From contig CAKUHP010000002.1 of NCBI GenBank assembly GCA_934658705.1, forward strand, positions 1-64,000: DNA of 64,000 bases, given 5' to 3'. This DNA comes from an uncultured Collinsella sp. (GTDB taxonomy: Bacteria; Actinomycetota; Coriobacteriia; Coriobacteriales; Coriobacteriaceae). The position numbers and the translations under genes were made by a program. Below, in pieces: positions 20,300 through 30,209 of this stretch (its first letter is position 1; each line of letters begins with the position of its first letter). The notes beneath the pieces are model-generated. The model saw only the letters and a list, made by a program, of their open reading frames with translations, was not told the origin of the DNA and ran no database searches.

Positions 20300-20992
20300 G
20301 TGTCCTATTATCCAAGAACCCTTGTTGCCATTCCGGCATATAATGAGGAAGAGTGCATAGAAAACACTATAATCGAGCTTGGGCAAGTCGCGCCTAAGTT
20401 CGATTTTGTAGTTATTAATGACGGATCACATGATCACACGCTTTCTATCTGCGAGAATATCGGCTGCAATATTATTAACATGCCAATTAACTGTGGCCTT
20501 ACAGTTGGTTTCCAGACTGCAGCTCGATATGCCGTTGACCATGGATACGACTATATGATCCAATTTGATGCTGACGGGCAACATCGTCCGGAGTATTTGG
20601 CTGCTCTTGTTGAGAAAGCGGTAAATACTGGTTCCGACATTGTTATCGGTTCTAGGTTTCTGACTGTCCGTAAAGATAAATCGATGCGCATGGTTGGTTC
20701 ACGCATGATCACTGTATTGATTAAGATGCTGACCGGTCATCGCATTAGTGATCCTACATCTGGTTTCAGGCTGTTTAGTCGCCCTATACTCGAAAGATTC
20801 TATTACGACAACACTCTTAATCCCGAGCCAGAATCAATTGCTTTGTTTTTAAAACAAGGATACTCGGTCTCCGAAGTTCAGGTTTCGATGCGTGAACGCC
20901 AAGGTGGAGAAAGCTACTTAAATCCGGTTAAATCTATGCAGTATATGCTCCGGGTATTCGTAACGCTTCTTATTGTTCAGTGGTTTAGGTGA
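20300..20992 (+). CDS. DPM1-like glycosyltransferase family 2
   Basis: 230 aa, GTG start 20300; no ATG fits the frame. GT2 motifs of the polyprenyl-phosphate glycosyltransferase type: TLVAIPAYNEEECIENTI, VINDGSHDHT, YMIQFDADGQHRPEY (DAD) and IGSRF, SDPTSGFRLF. Such enzymes load a sugar on polyprenyl phosphate at the cytoplasmic face. The next gene, a DUF2304 small membrane protein, is its usual partner, and the stop/start overlap (TGATG) suggests coupled translation. Two GT-C-like membrane proteins nearby could use the lipid-linked sugar (inference). Confidence 0.85.
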   Translation: MSYYPRTLVAIPAYNEEECIENTIIELGQVAPKFDFVVINDGSHDHTLSICENIGCNIINMPINCGLTVGFQTAARYAVDHGYDYMIQFDADGQHRPEYLAALVEKAVNTGSDIVIGSRFLTVRKDKSMRMVGSRMITVLIKMLTGHRISDPTSGFRLFSRPILERFYYDNTLNPEPESIALFLKQGYSVSEVQVSMRERQGGESYLNPVKSMQYMLRVFVTLLIVQWFR

Positions 20993-21321
20993 TGGTTATG
21001 TCTATATCACTTCGCGTGTTGCTGATTGTCAGCGCTGCTATTGTTTTGATATTTGTTGTCCGAAAGCTTAAGAAGTCCCAGATGCAAGCTCTGGATTCGC
21101 TATTCTGGCTGTTGTTTAGCTTGAGTTTTGTGATTCTTGGCATTTTTCCCGAAATAGCAATCGCTTGTTCAGCTCTTTTTGGTTTTGTTTCGCCTTCAAA
21201 CTTAGTAATTTTGTATGTGATTGCTGTTCTAGTCGTTCGTGATTTCTGCAATTCACTGCGCCTGGCTAAGTTAGAGGAGCGCTTGAACTCTCTTGTTCAG
21301 GCGGTCGCATTAGATAAATAA
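20992..21321 (+). CDS. DUF2304 small membrane protein
   Basis: 109 aa from ATG 20992 overlapping the previous stop; GTG 20989 or ATG 20998 are alternatives. Three hydrophobic segments (about 5-22, 35-55, 63-80) then a short charged tail LRLAKLEERLNSLVQA, likely helical. This size and layout match DUF2304, found next to DPM1-like transferases, where it probably anchors or assists them. Exact role unknown. Confidence 0.75.
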   Translation: MVMSISLRVLLIVSAAIVLIFVVRKLKKSQMQALDSLFWLLFSLSFVILGIFPEIAIACSALFGFVSPSNLVILYVIAVLVVRDFCNSLRLAKLEERLNSLVQAVALDK

Positions 21322-21427
21322 TATCTATTTGAGTATTTGTTTTTTGGAACGATGCTGAACTTGTAAAACGTCGTTCGCGTCGAAAAAGTTGGTGTAAGGG
21401 CGGTACCCTAGCGCCTGTTTAAAGAAG

Positions 21428-21488
21428 AGCGGTTTTCGTCCTAGAATCTGATATCACCACAACAACAGGTTCTAGGACGAAGACCGCT
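21428..21488. repeat. 19-bp near-perfect inverted repeat
   Basis: 21428-21446 pairs with 21470-21488 (18 of 19 positions), loop 23 nt. It lies just before an IS256-like remnant and may be an element end, or a terminator for the DUF2304 gene, though no T-run follows. Confidence 0.55.
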
Positions 21489-21518
21489 ATAAAAATCCTA
21501 TCAGGCCCGACTCCGGAC

Positions 21519-21907
21519 ATGCACCTCATGTCCCGGTTCGACGACGGTGCCGTCGACGTGCAGGAGCTGCTGCGCAGGCTCGCCGAGCAGGTCGTGAACG
21601 CCGTGATGGACGCGGGAGCCGACCGGCTGTGCGATGGAGCGAACAGCTGCAACGGCTACCGCGAGGGGGCGCTCGCCACCTGCGTGGGCAGGATCGTCTC
21701 GCAGGTGTTTTGCGGACGCGGTCATGTGCGAGCAGGACGAGATATGGCAGGGGTCCAGGTGCTTCTCGGAGACGAGGGAACGAGTTCTACGACGAGGGGC
21801 GCAGGCGTGGAATCGACGAGGCGGTCGACTGGGCGCGGCTTGAGGCGGAGGCCAGGAAGATTATCGAGACCGGCCTCGAGCTTGCGGGCAGGGTCGAGGC
21901 CGCATAG
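21519..21907 (+). pseudogene. Internally deleted IS256-family transposase
   Basis: The 5' part reads SRFDDGAVDVQELLRRLAEQ and SCNGYREGALATCVG, matching the N-terminal IS256 region. After about 21710 the reading frame changes and the sequence jumps to C-terminal-like CEQDEIWQGSRCFSE and LEAEARKIIETGLELAG, ending at TAG 21907. The catalytic DDE core is missing. Both gene ends survive, so it is a shortened, dead copy. It occupies most of the 700-bp gap before the next gene; 21908-22047 shows no gene. Confidence 0.6.
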
Positions 21908-22047
21908 GATATTAACCGTATTTCAGATGCCCGATCACCGGACCGACTCACTTCGGATCGGGTGCCAAACCATCTTTCTTGTCACTTCCATTGCTGGGGT
22001 CATGTTGGGTCGCAATTCTTTCCCGGTATTAATATTTCACTTAAGCA

Positions 22048-24078
22048 TTAAAAATCAATTTGATACAGTCGCATATCGCCATCGGAAAGCAGGCATGTAA
22101 AACCGGGAGTATCGTCTGTGATGTTTAATATGCCTTTCCATTCATTTTGATCAAAGAAGCCAACATTTACAGTTTCATCGAGGATGAGCACATAACGTGC
22201 GCGGGTTTTCTGTATTGCATTCAAGACGTCGTTGTTTTCGGAGGCCTCGTAGAGTGAAGTTTTAAACAACTCGTATTCTTTATAAGGCGTAGAGTAAAAC
22301 TGACGAGAGATCACGTTTATATCATCGGATGCATATAACCAGATGCTGCCATCTGAAGGTATATTGATCACAGATTTATTTCCCACGATTCGTTTTACTT
22401 TGTCTACAAATCGCCTTTCTTCAGGTGAAATAGAAACGCCTGACGTTAGCGAGTAGTTCACCTGTATTTGATCGCAGAGATATCTGTAATTATTTTTGCT
22501 GAATGAAATGGTTTTTGGATAAGCAACTATGAGGATAGTCATGCATATGGTGAACGCAGAAATTAGCAAGTCGACAGGTTTTATTCTGCCACTATTTAAT
22601 AAGGGCCTAATGAGTACGTGAGCGATTTTGCATAGTCCGATTGAGGCCAGCGGCACGGCGACAATTGCTAGCACTCCATTTAGTCGAATGGTTCCCGAGT
22701 ACCAGAAGCCGCATATGAGCTGACGAAGCGGATGGTTCAGAGTCATGCATGTAAACGCCAGAGCGGCAATTAAAATGTATGAGATTGAAAGCCACTTATA
22801 TCTAGTGCTTGCGAACGCGGCGACAAGTCCAATACATACAAGCAGTCCGAGTATGGGTTGCGCGTTAGTGGACTGTCCGAATTTTAAAAGAAGGATGTTC
22901 TTAAAAGCCTCTAGTGGTGTTGCCGTCGGTTCTCTATATACGTTGACGATAGGTTGGATAAATGGCAATGAATATACCAATAGCCAGAGTATGCCGATTA
23001 ATCCAATCGTTAGAATTGATGCTAGAAAACGTAGCTCAATTCTGTTCGTATAGCGTCCTGCCGTTTTCCAGGAAAAATGGACAATCAACGGAATACAAAT
23101 TACACCGGCAGAGAAAACTGCATTAGTTTGTGAGCCTACTAGGGCAATGAATGATATGGATAATAAGCATATTGCGCATGCTGCGGGAGGCAGTAATTTG
23201 GATTTTGATATTCCGATCGATATTTCGTTTGAAAGATGATCGTTTGTTATTAACTGATAGAACGCAAAGAGGAACCCTGGTAATAGCGCATTTGACAGTA
23301 AATTGGAATCAAATTGCCCCACAATCAAATAAGCCCAAGGAAAATAGGAAAATAGGCTACAAGTAATTCCACCTGCGCAAATAAGGTTCTTGTCATTTTT
23401 AAAAATGGATGAAAGAAATAGCCATGTGGAAAGGGGATAGACAAACGAGCAGATAATGAAATTTATCGCATTGTGAGCAATGACGATACTCGTTTTTGAC
23501 AACCCGCTTGCGACGGCAGTAATGATGTGCCATGCCGCGGGATAGAATATACCTTCTCCTGCGTTCATCAAGTCTGGATATTCGGAGGCATGTAGAATCG
23601 AATACCTGCCCGAATCAAGCATTGCTTTTGCGCATGATAAATGGAAAGTCGTATCTGTCTGCACCGAATAAGACGCCGGTCCGTCTATATTCCGAAGGAA
23701 TATGGAGACAGCCAGGATTGTTCCCACAAGCACATAAGTTGATAGCGTTAAATATTGATTGGTATTTGGTGTCACCCTTGTTTTTTTAAATAGCATGAAA
23801 AACGTTAGGCTAAGAAATAAAACTAGCAAATACAAATGAAGCGAAGGCATACTTATTGGATATGCTAATAAACCTACAACTATGAATAGTGCAACAGATG
23901 CTGTTGGTGAGAAAGCGATTGCTTGTAAAGGGTTGCTAAATAAAGCCCTTCCGATGAAGTAGCCCGGAACCATTATCGTTAAAATGCCACAAATAAAAGC
24001 AGCAATAAAAGATGCCCACATGAGTATAATCTGCCCTTTCGGCTGTACAGTGCCTGTTTCCTTTGAATCGATCAGCAT
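22048..24078 (-). CDS. Large DUF6541-like membrane protein (GT-C-like), paralog of next gene
   Basis: 676 aa from ATG 24078; a TTG one codon upstream is possible. Roughly a dozen hydrophobic helices cover the first ~500 residues, followed by a soluble ~150-residue C-terminal domain. An extracytoplasmic loop after the fourth helix has DTTFHLSCAKAMLDSG and FYPAAWHII, a layout typical of GT-C enzymes and of DUF6541. The C-terminal end, TPGFTCLLSDGDMRLYQ, parallels TPGFELVLQTGDMALYK in the neighbouring paralog 33 bp upstream. I infer a membrane glycosyltransferase or polymer-processing step using a polyprenyl-linked sugar, perhaps from the DPM1-like gene. Function unproven. Confidence 0.65.
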   Translation of the reverse strand: MLIDSKETGTVQPKGQIILMWASFIAAFICGILTIMVPGYFIGRALFSNPLQAIAFSPTASVALFIVVGLLAYPISMPSLHLYLLVLFLSLTFFMLFKKTRVTPNTNQYLTLSTYVLVGTILAVSIFLRNIDGPASYSVQTDTTFHLSCAKAMLDSGRYSILHASEYPDLMNAGEGIFYPAAWHIITAVASGLSKTSIVIAHNAINFIICSFVYPLSTWLFLSSIFKNDKNLICAGGITCSLFSYFPWAYLIVGQFDSNLLSNALLPGFLFAFYQLITNDHLSNEISIGISKSKLLPPAACAICLLSISFIALVGSQTNAVFSAGVICIPLIVHFSWKTAGRYTNRIELRFLASILTIGLIGILWLLVYSLPFIQPIVNVYREPTATPLEAFKNILLLKFGQSTNAQPILGLLVCIGLVAAFASTRYKWLSISYILIAALAFTCMTLNHPLRQLICGFWYSGTIRLNGVLAIVAVPLASIGLCKIAHVLIRPLLNSGRIKPVDLLISAFTICMTILIVAYPKTISFSKNNYRYLCDQIQVNYSLTSGVSISPEERRFVDKVKRIVGNKSVINIPSDGSIWLYASDDINVISRQFYSTPYKEYELFKTSLYEASENNDVLNAIQKTRARYVLILDETVNVGFFDQNEWKGILNITDDTPGFTCLLSDGDMRLYQIDF

Positions 24079-24114
24079 CAATCTTTTCGTCGAAACATAG
24101 CATGATGCACTTCA

Positions 24115-26145
24115 CTAATTAGTGAGTTTGTATAGCGCCATATCCCCCGTTTGCAAAACCAATTCAAAACCTGGCGTTGTCTCGGTAATTGAGAGAATTC
24201 CCGTCCAGTTTGACTGCTCAAAGCCCGGATACCATGTTTTCATAATCTTCTCGTCTGCTTCGAGGCAGAGAACATACTGAACGTCCTTCTCGCGGACAAT
24301 CTCCCTTGTCGAATTCGAGCTGGTGTAATTGCAAAGATTCGAACGTAGATCAATGGCCCAGTTGCTTGTGGTTAATTCAGTGTAGTTTTCATCGTTGCAG
24401 TAGAGTAAATTGAGGTCGGCGACGCCTTTTGCAAAACAACTTCCATCATATGGGGTGTTAGCGATTACGGCGTTGGGGCCAGTAATCGTGGCAACTTTAT
24501 TCAGGAATTCAATTTTGGAGTCAGTTAGAATTGCTCCTTCCTCAACCCTCGTAAATCCTCTCATGTTTGCGGTCATGGTTGAATAGGGAGTGGTTATTTC
24601 TGCGACACCGCGGATAGCAAAAGAGGGTAGTGCGAAAACAATAAAAAGCACGAAAGCCGTGGCAATGTCAACGATATAGGGCGTGCAAGGTATGTCAAAA
24701 CGATCAGCGATTGCTTTGAATGCCTCTAATAACAAGGTGAATCCAGAATACGCTACAGGAATGGAGCAGAAGGCCAGCATTGCAGCTACTCTGTACGGGT
24801 CGGTGTACCAAAAGCCAGTCAGAACATGTTTAATAACGTTATCGCCGAAAGCTGCTGCAACGACATAAAGAACAACTGCCAATGAGCATGAAATAACTGG
24901 CCAATATAGCTTTTTACGAAGAAGCCCTAGGGCTCCTGCCGCGCATAGCAATGCTGTAAAAATACTTGCAGGTTGAATGGGGTAAGCAGTAAATAGGCAG
25001 TCGACCATCGCTTGCCAAATCGTGCTTATCGGGCTCCAGTAGTAGGAAACTACGCCCTGAAAAGGTGGAAGTTTATATACAAATAACCATATCAATGAGA
25101 TGGAAAGGCCTGTAGCGGAGCCGGCAATCAGCTTGACTTTATCTTTTCTAAACTTATTTGCAAATTGCCTTTCTCCGGCGTGCCTGGAGCAGATCCATAC
25201 GGTATAAGGAATGAGAAATACGGCACACACGAAAATGCCGTTGGGCTGAGTGACGCCAACTCCGCCACAGCACAGAATAAAAGCGGCGATCTTGGTTGAC
25301 CTATAAGCGCTTGAATCAGTTGTTGCATCGATAAATAAGGCGGCTGCAACTGGGACAAGACACATTGTGGCAAGATTCGGAAATAGAGGCCATACTGCGA
25401 GCAATACCCAGGGTGATGCCGGTAAAACCAGAGAAACAATGGCCCCGGTGGCGACTCGCAGCTTGGATTCATTTGGAAATATTTGGCTAATTAAGTAATA
25501 AGATCCTATGGGCAGCGAAATGCCGATAAGGGTGAAATTAATTACATTTGTTCCAATTCCAATGCTGGTCGATGCCAATACACAGGTTATAGCAGACGGG
25601 ATATGCCATCCAAGGGGATAAAACCCTCCGGTCTGGGATAAATAGGGGTTGAGCGATTGAGAGGTGCCTATTCCATACATAGACACGTTTAGTGTCGACC
25701 AATCCGTTGAGTTTAGAAGGCTGCGTATGTAAGCATAGTGACGAATGTTGTCTTCGGATTGCGTTAAATGGGACCAGTCTGCCAAAGAGTGCGAAAAGAA
25801 CCAATAGGCAAAGACGAAGCCGGTTCCTACGCAAATTAATAGAGGTAAGAAATCCTGTCCATTAAGCCTGGCTATGGAAGGATTTGTCCTCCTGGTTTTT
25901 GAAACAACCAGCAAGCATAGGGAGATGCCAATTGAGAGTAAAACTGCAAGAGTAAGCATGCTAATCGCTGAGATGGCAATATGTAATTTAGAACACAAGA
26001 TGCCGACTAACACGTATTCAAAAATACTCGTTGGAGGCGCCGCTGCGGCGGTCGCTGCTGGGTTGTCAAAGCGGTTGTTCCAAATAATGCAGCCAGGAAG
26101 ATAGAGGACTGCAAGCGCAATGAGGAACGCTGTTAGAGGAAACAA
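24115..26145 (-). CDS. Large DUF6541-like membrane protein (GT-C-like)
   Basis: 676 aa with a TTG start supported by AAGGAG 7 nt upstream. Topology matches its downstream paralog: many helices, a loop with EDNIRHYAYIRSLLNSTDW and FYPLGWHIPSAI, and a soluble C-terminal domain with NAVIANTPYDGSCFAKGV. The two probably form an operon (minus strand) that starts from the divergent spacer 26146-26248. Equal length and shared domain order indicate tandem duplication with deep divergence, so the two may act on different substrates. Assignment to DUF6541 is from layout and motifs only. Confidence 0.65.
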   Translation of the reverse strand: MFPLTAFLIALAVLYLPGCIIWNNRFDNPAATAAAAPPTSIFEYVLVGILCSKLHIAISAISMLTLAVLLSIGISLCLLVVSKTRRTNPSIARLNGQDFLPLLICVGTGFVFAYWFFSHSLADWSHLTQSEDNIRHYAYIRSLLNSTDWSTLNVSMYGIGTSQSLNPYLSQTGGFYPLGWHIPSAITCVLASTSIGIGTNVINFTLIGISLPIGSYYLISQIFPNESKLRVATGAIVSLVLPASPWVLLAVWPLFPNLATMCLVPVAAALFIDATTDSSAYRSTKIAAFILCCGGVGVTQPNGIFVCAVFLIPYTVWICSRHAGERQFANKFRKDKVKLIAGSATGLSISLIWLFVYKLPPFQGVVSYYWSPISTIWQAMVDCLFTAYPIQPASIFTALLCAAGALGLLRKKLYWPVISCSLAVVLYVVAAAFGDNVIKHVLTGFWYTDPYRVAAMLAFCSIPVAYSGFTLLLEAFKAIADRFDIPCTPYIVDIATAFVLFIVFALPSFAIRGVAEITTPYSTMTANMRGFTRVEEGAILTDSKIEFLNKVATITGPNAVIANTPYDGSCFAKGVADLNLLYCNDENYTELTTSNWAIDLRSNLCNYTSSNSTREIVREKDVQYVLCLEADEKIMKTWYPGFEQSNWTGILSITETTPGFELVLQTGDMALYKLTN

Positions 26146-26248
26146 AGGGATTCTCCTTTATGGGCTTCTCGGGCAATGGGTTTTATCTAATTATACGAAG
26201 TGGATGATAGTATTAGGCCAGTAGTATTCGTTACGTTAACGGTGGTCT

Positions 26249-28990
26249 ATGTTGAAAAATCCTAAAGTTTCGATTTTGGTGCCGATTTGCAATGTTGAGC
26301 GCTACTTGCGTGAGTGCCTAAATAGTTTGGTAAATCAGACGCTTCGCGAAATTGAAATCATCTGTATCAATGACGGATCAACCGATTCATCCTTGTCGAT
26401 TATTCGCGAATACGAGCGCCGCGATACACGCATTGTCGTTATTGATAAGCCAAATAGTGGCTATGGTGACTCAATGAACAAGGGCATTGAGCTTGCTTGT
26501 GGCGAGTATATCGGAATCGTTGAGTCCGACGACTTTGCTTCTCTCAATATGTTCGAAACGCTGTATACAGAAGCGGTAAAAAACGATCTCGATGTCGTCC
26601 GTTCAAATTATTATGCCCATCGTTCTGGAGAAGACCCGTCTTGCGATTATCTGGTCGAAAATCTTGCTACCTGCGGTTCGTACGACAAGGTCTTTCATCC
26701 TATCGATAATCCTCGTGTCTTTATGTGCCAGCCTGCAATTTGGACAAGCATTTATAAAAAGTCGATGCTCGATAAGGAAGAAGTTCGTTTCCTGCCTACA
26801 CCAGGGGCGTCGTTCCAGGACACGGCTTTCTATTTCAAGGCATTTTATGCTGCAGACAGAGTCAAGCTGCTCAAAGATGGCTATCTCCATTACCGCATCG
26901 ATAACGCCAACTCTTCTGTAAAGAATCAGAATAAGCTCTTTTGCGTGTGCGATGAGTACGCTGAGGTTTGGGATTACGCCAAACGAGACCAGGACAAGTT
27001 CCAGATTTTAAAGTGCTGGATTCCTCGCCAACAATACGAGGGCTATCTATGGAATTTAAATCGTCTTGCTCCTGAGCTGCAACAACGTTTTTATCCAAGA
27101 TATGTCGAGGAATTTAGTAAGATTAAAGAAGCGGGCTTAATCGATTCCGATCGATTCGACTCGCGCACTTTGGCCCGCTTAAATAAGATGATTAATGACT
27201 CCGAGGCTTATTTCTTGGAGCAATATGGGCCCATTGAGCCTAGACGATCCATCTTGGTTTGCTGCAATGCTCTTTCTGTTGCGGACGCAAAAACCTCTGT
27301 CCGCAATTTGCTCGATAAGCTATCAAATGACGACGAGGTATTTGTTGTCTCGCCCGACTCTGAATCCATTGTTTTTGAGCTTAAAAGTGAATTTGAAGGA
27401 ATGGGTAGGCTTCGCAGCGACGCTGACATCCTTCAGCATCGCCTTCTGGGTCATTGTGATGCGGATGCATGTCGTGGTGAGAGCATTTCTACTGTTGCCC
27501 TTGCTGCGACTGACGCGAATTTTGACGATCTTGCTGCTACCGGTGATGGCGAAGATGCTTATTCGACTGACGGCAAGAGCTATGCTCTTCGAGACGTTGA
27601 TTTGCATGCCGAGGATTCGTCTACGCTTGTAACAGCTGCACTGCGTGCAATTACAAAGCTTGATTTAAATCAAATAAAGCGTTTCCCGGATAATTGGGCG
27701 TCTTTGCTTTGTTCCCCTTGTGCGCCTGAAGCCAGGGCTGGGGCTTTCGACATTGCCATAGATGATGCAAAAGAAATGGCATGCTGCTTGTTTGACATGT
27801 CTGAGCCCTATGAAAAGGTGCGGCTGCTTTACGGTCAGCTCCTCTCCGTGTGGTCTTCGGTCCGTAAGGGGTATTCGGCTCTCGACTGGGATCAAGCCTG
27901 CCGTTTGCGCGAACAATACTATTCCATGGCAAGCGTTGGCTCACTGATCGCTCCTCACGCCTGCTCGGATGCTGCACCCTCCTTGTCTGTGGTTGTTCCC
28001 GTATATAATGTTTGCGAGTATCTCGAAGAATGCCTGGATTCTGTATTCCAACAGTCTTTTAAAGATTTCGAAGTGCTGCTCGTCAATGACGGCTCAACTG
28101 ATGATTCTTTGGAACTGCTGGAGGCAGCCGCGTCTCGTGATTCGCGCGTCCGTGTCCTGAGCCAATTTAATTGTGGCGCCGGATCTGCCCGCAATAGAGC
28201 TATTGAGCTGGCCAGGGGCAAGCGTCTTATTTTCATTGACCCCGATGATAAATTTGCCACTGACCATGTGTTTTCCGATTTGATCGATGCTATGGACAAG
28301 TCGGGGGCGCTCATCTGCGGCGGTTCCCTCTCTTTACTAAAGCCGTCTGGAAAGATTAAGTCTGAGTTTTCATTCGATGAGTCTTTCTATCATGTTTCTT
28401 GCGAGCGCGAAGTGCCCCTCGAGCAGATTTGGACTGATTACGGCTGGATTCGTTTTATGTATGACTCGAGCCTGTTCGTCGATGGTACGGTTCGTTTCCC
28501 GCAGTTGAATTGGTACGAAGACCCTGTCTTTTTCTTGCGTGCAGTGGAAAAGGCAGGCGGCTGCAAGGTTGTGCCGGTTGACGTGTACCACTATAGGGTT
28601 GGTTACAAAGAAACTGAATGGACCGTTGCTAGAGTCAGAGACATGCTTTGGGGCATGGGGCACAATCTTGCTGTTGCTGATGGACTGAAAATGCATGAAC
28701 TTTATGTAACGATTGCTCATCGCTTTAACCACGACTACTCAGATGCCATTTTAAAACAGATTAAGGATCCGGGAGTTTATGAACAGCTCGTTGCTATTCA
28801 GGCTTCTATCAACCATGGTTTGATAAATGAGCACTCTGCATACGATGAGCCCTATTACTATCTTTCGCCTTTATATGGAGACCGAAAGAAACGAACGGTC
28901 GCAGTTGAGAGGCTTGCCCATAGAATTGCTAAGTCCAAGACTTATGTCTCCGTCCAACGTCTTATTTATAAGTTGACTGGACGCGGCTAA
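26249..28990 (+). CDS. Tandem-domain glycosyltransferase family 2 protein
   Basis: 913 aa with two GT2 domains. Domain 1 (about 6-250): VSILVPICNVERYLRECLNS, CINDGSTDSS, VESDDFAS. Domain 2 (from about 577): LSVVVPVYNVCEYLEECLDS, LVNDGSTDDS, FIDPDDKFA. Between them lie ~200 acidic residues of no clear family. Both catalytic domains keep their DxD-type motifs, so the protein may add two sugars or act processively, as seen in some capsule and teichoic-type polymerases. Composition is closer to the host average than the AT-rich genes before it. It is followed 44 bp later by a LicD-like gene, probably in one transcript. Confidence 0.85.
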   Translation: MLKNPKVSILVPICNVERYLRECLNSLVNQTLREIEIICINDGSTDSSLSIIREYERRDTRIVVIDKPNSGYGDSMNKGIELACGEYIGIVESDDFASLNMFETLYTEAVKNDLDVVRSNYYAHRSGEDPSCDYLVENLATCGSYDKVFHPIDNPRVFMCQPAIWTSIYKKSMLDKEEVRFLPTPGASFQDTAFYFKAFYAADRVKLLKDGYLHYRIDNANSSVKNQNKLFCVCDEYAEVWDYAKRDQDKFQILKCWIPRQQYEGYLWNLNRLAPELQQRFYPRYVEEFSKIKEAGLIDSDRFDSRTLARLNKMINDSEAYFLEQYGPIEPRRSILVCCNALSVADAKTSVRNLLDKLSNDDEVFVVSPDSESIVFELKSEFEGMGRLRSDADILQHRLLGHCDADACRGESISTVALAATDANFDDLAATGDGEDAYSTDGKSYALRDVDLHAEDSSTLVTAALRAITKLDLNQIKRFPDNWASLLCSPCAPEARAGAFDIAIDDAKEMACCLFDMSEPYEKVRLLYGQLLSVWSSVRKGYSALDWDQACRLREQYYSMASVGSLIAPHACSDAAPSLSVVVPVYNVCEYLEECLDSVFQQSFKDFEVLLVNDGSTDDSLELLEAAASRDSRVRVLSQFNCGAGSARNRAIELARGKRLIFIDPDDKFATDHVFSDLIDAMDKSGALICGGSLSLLKPSGKIKSEFSFDESFYHVSCEREVPLEQIWTDYGWIRFMYDSSLFVDGTVRFPQLNWYEDPVFFLRAVEKAGGCKVVPVDVYHYRVGYKETEWTVARVRDMLWGMGHNLAVADGLKMHELYVTIAHRFNHDYSDAILKQIKDPGVYEQLVAIQASINHGLINEHSAYDEPYYYLSPLYGDRKKRTVAVERLAHRIAKSKTYVSVQRLIYKLTGRG

Positions 28991-29034
28991 TTATTATTAC
29001 CCTGAATTTAAATTGGCAAAGAGGTTGTTTGGTC

Positions 29035-30126
29035 ATGAAGAATATTGTTAAAAAACTTCTGCCTGTTTCTTTATCGCGATTTGCGTTGCTTTCGAAAGAC
29101 GTTGAAGTCATTAAGGCAAATATGCTATCGGCTTCTGAGGCGCGCGGTATTCACGATGAACTGCACTGGGATGTAAGCGTTCAGCTTTTAAATGAAGTTA
29201 AAGCACTGAGGGGCGATCTTAAATCCCATGACGAGAAGGCCATGCTCTTTGCCTGGGAAGGTTATCGCAAGGAAGGAGAGTCGCTAATCGAAGCCAAAAA
29301 GCGCTTCTTCACATCGCTCCCTGCTGCCACTGGCGGCTTGAGACTGCTCCAGCTTGGTTCGGCTAAGTTGCTAGCCGACTTTGACTCTCTGTGCAGGGAT
29401 AACGATATCCCATATTTCGCTACTTGTGGAACGCTGCTTGGGGCGGCGCGCCACAGTGGCTTTATTCCCTGGGATGATGACATCGATCTTGGAATGATGC
29501 GTGAGGATATTGAGCGTTTGATTGGTCTAGTTCAATCTTGCGACCGATTCCGTGTTTCTGTTGCTTTTGACGGGTTTGTCCAGTGCCGTCAGGTGAGATT
29601 CCAATACGCGGACGACTCGATCCCTGTATTCTTGGACATTTTTATTTTTGACTGGGCGTCAACCGACAACGTTGAGATCTACGACCAGCAACTTCAAATT
29701 CGTGAGGCAATGGTCGAACGCATGCGCAACGACTCTAGTCTTTCGTCTTGGATTGATAAGTCATGCGTTCCTGCCAGTGATCCCAATATGGACATCGCCG
29801 ATTCTTTATTTTCGAATGCGATAAATGAGGAAAAGGAAGTCGGTCTTGTATGTGATAAGAATAGCGCGGAGGCGGTTATTTGGTCGCTTGACAACACTGT
29901 TGGCGTTGACAACTTCCACTGGGTTTCGCCGTTAGACGAGATATTTCCTCTTGTCGATCTTGACTTTGAGGGGATTGAAATCAAGGCGCCCTGCAAGTAC
30001 ATGGAATTGCTAACGAAGCATTATGGCGACCCTTTTAACCTTCCAAATGATATTGCTTCCCATTTTAAGCATACTGATGTTGCTGATGGCGCTACTGAAA
30101 GTGCGCTTCAGCGGCTTCTAAGCTAG
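29035..30126 (+). CDS. LicD-family phosphotransferase
   Basis: 363 aa from ATG 29035 (AGAGG upstream); an in-frame TTG at 29029 is a weaker choice. The central region has FATCGTLLGAARHSGFIPWD and the DDDIDLGM acidic run, the hallmark of LicD/fukutin-type nucleotidyltransferase-fold enzymes that move phosphocholine or other phospho-groups from a CDP carrier to a glycan. The ~100 residues before it are variable. The cytidylyltransferase at 31528 could supply the CDP-linked donor (inference). Phosphocholine is not implied, because no choline kinase or transporter is present here. Confidence 0.82.
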   Translation: MKNIVKKLLPVSLSRFALLSKDVEVIKANMLSASEARGIHDELHWDVSVQLLNEVKALRGDLKSHDEKAMLFAWEGYRKEGESLIEAKKRFFTSLPAATGGLRLLQLGSAKLLADFDSLCRDNDIPYFATCGTLLGAARHSGFIPWDDDIDLGMMREDIERLIGLVQSCDRFRVSVAFDGFVQCRQVRFQYADDSIPVFLDIFIFDWASTDNVEIYDQQLQIREAMVERMRNDSSLSSWIDKSCVPASDPNMDIADSLFSNAINEEKEVGLVCDKNSAEAVIWSLDNTVGVDNFHWVSPLDEIFPLVDLDFEGIEIKAPCKYMELLTKHYGDPFNLPNDIASHFKHTDVADGATESALQRLLS

Positions 30127-30160
30127 CATTAGGTGAGATGGTTTTGGCACTATCTGTATA

Positions 30161-30199
30161 AGGGCGTGCTGTTGACTACTTGGTTAGACAGCACGCCCT
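30161..30199. terminator. Bidirectional terminator between convergent genes
   Basis: 12-bp perfect stem (30161-30172 with 30188-30199), loop 15 nt, between the licD-like gene (+) and the acyltransferase gene (-). T-runs are weak. Confidence 0.6.
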
Positions 30200-30209
30200 T
30201 CCTCTGAGC

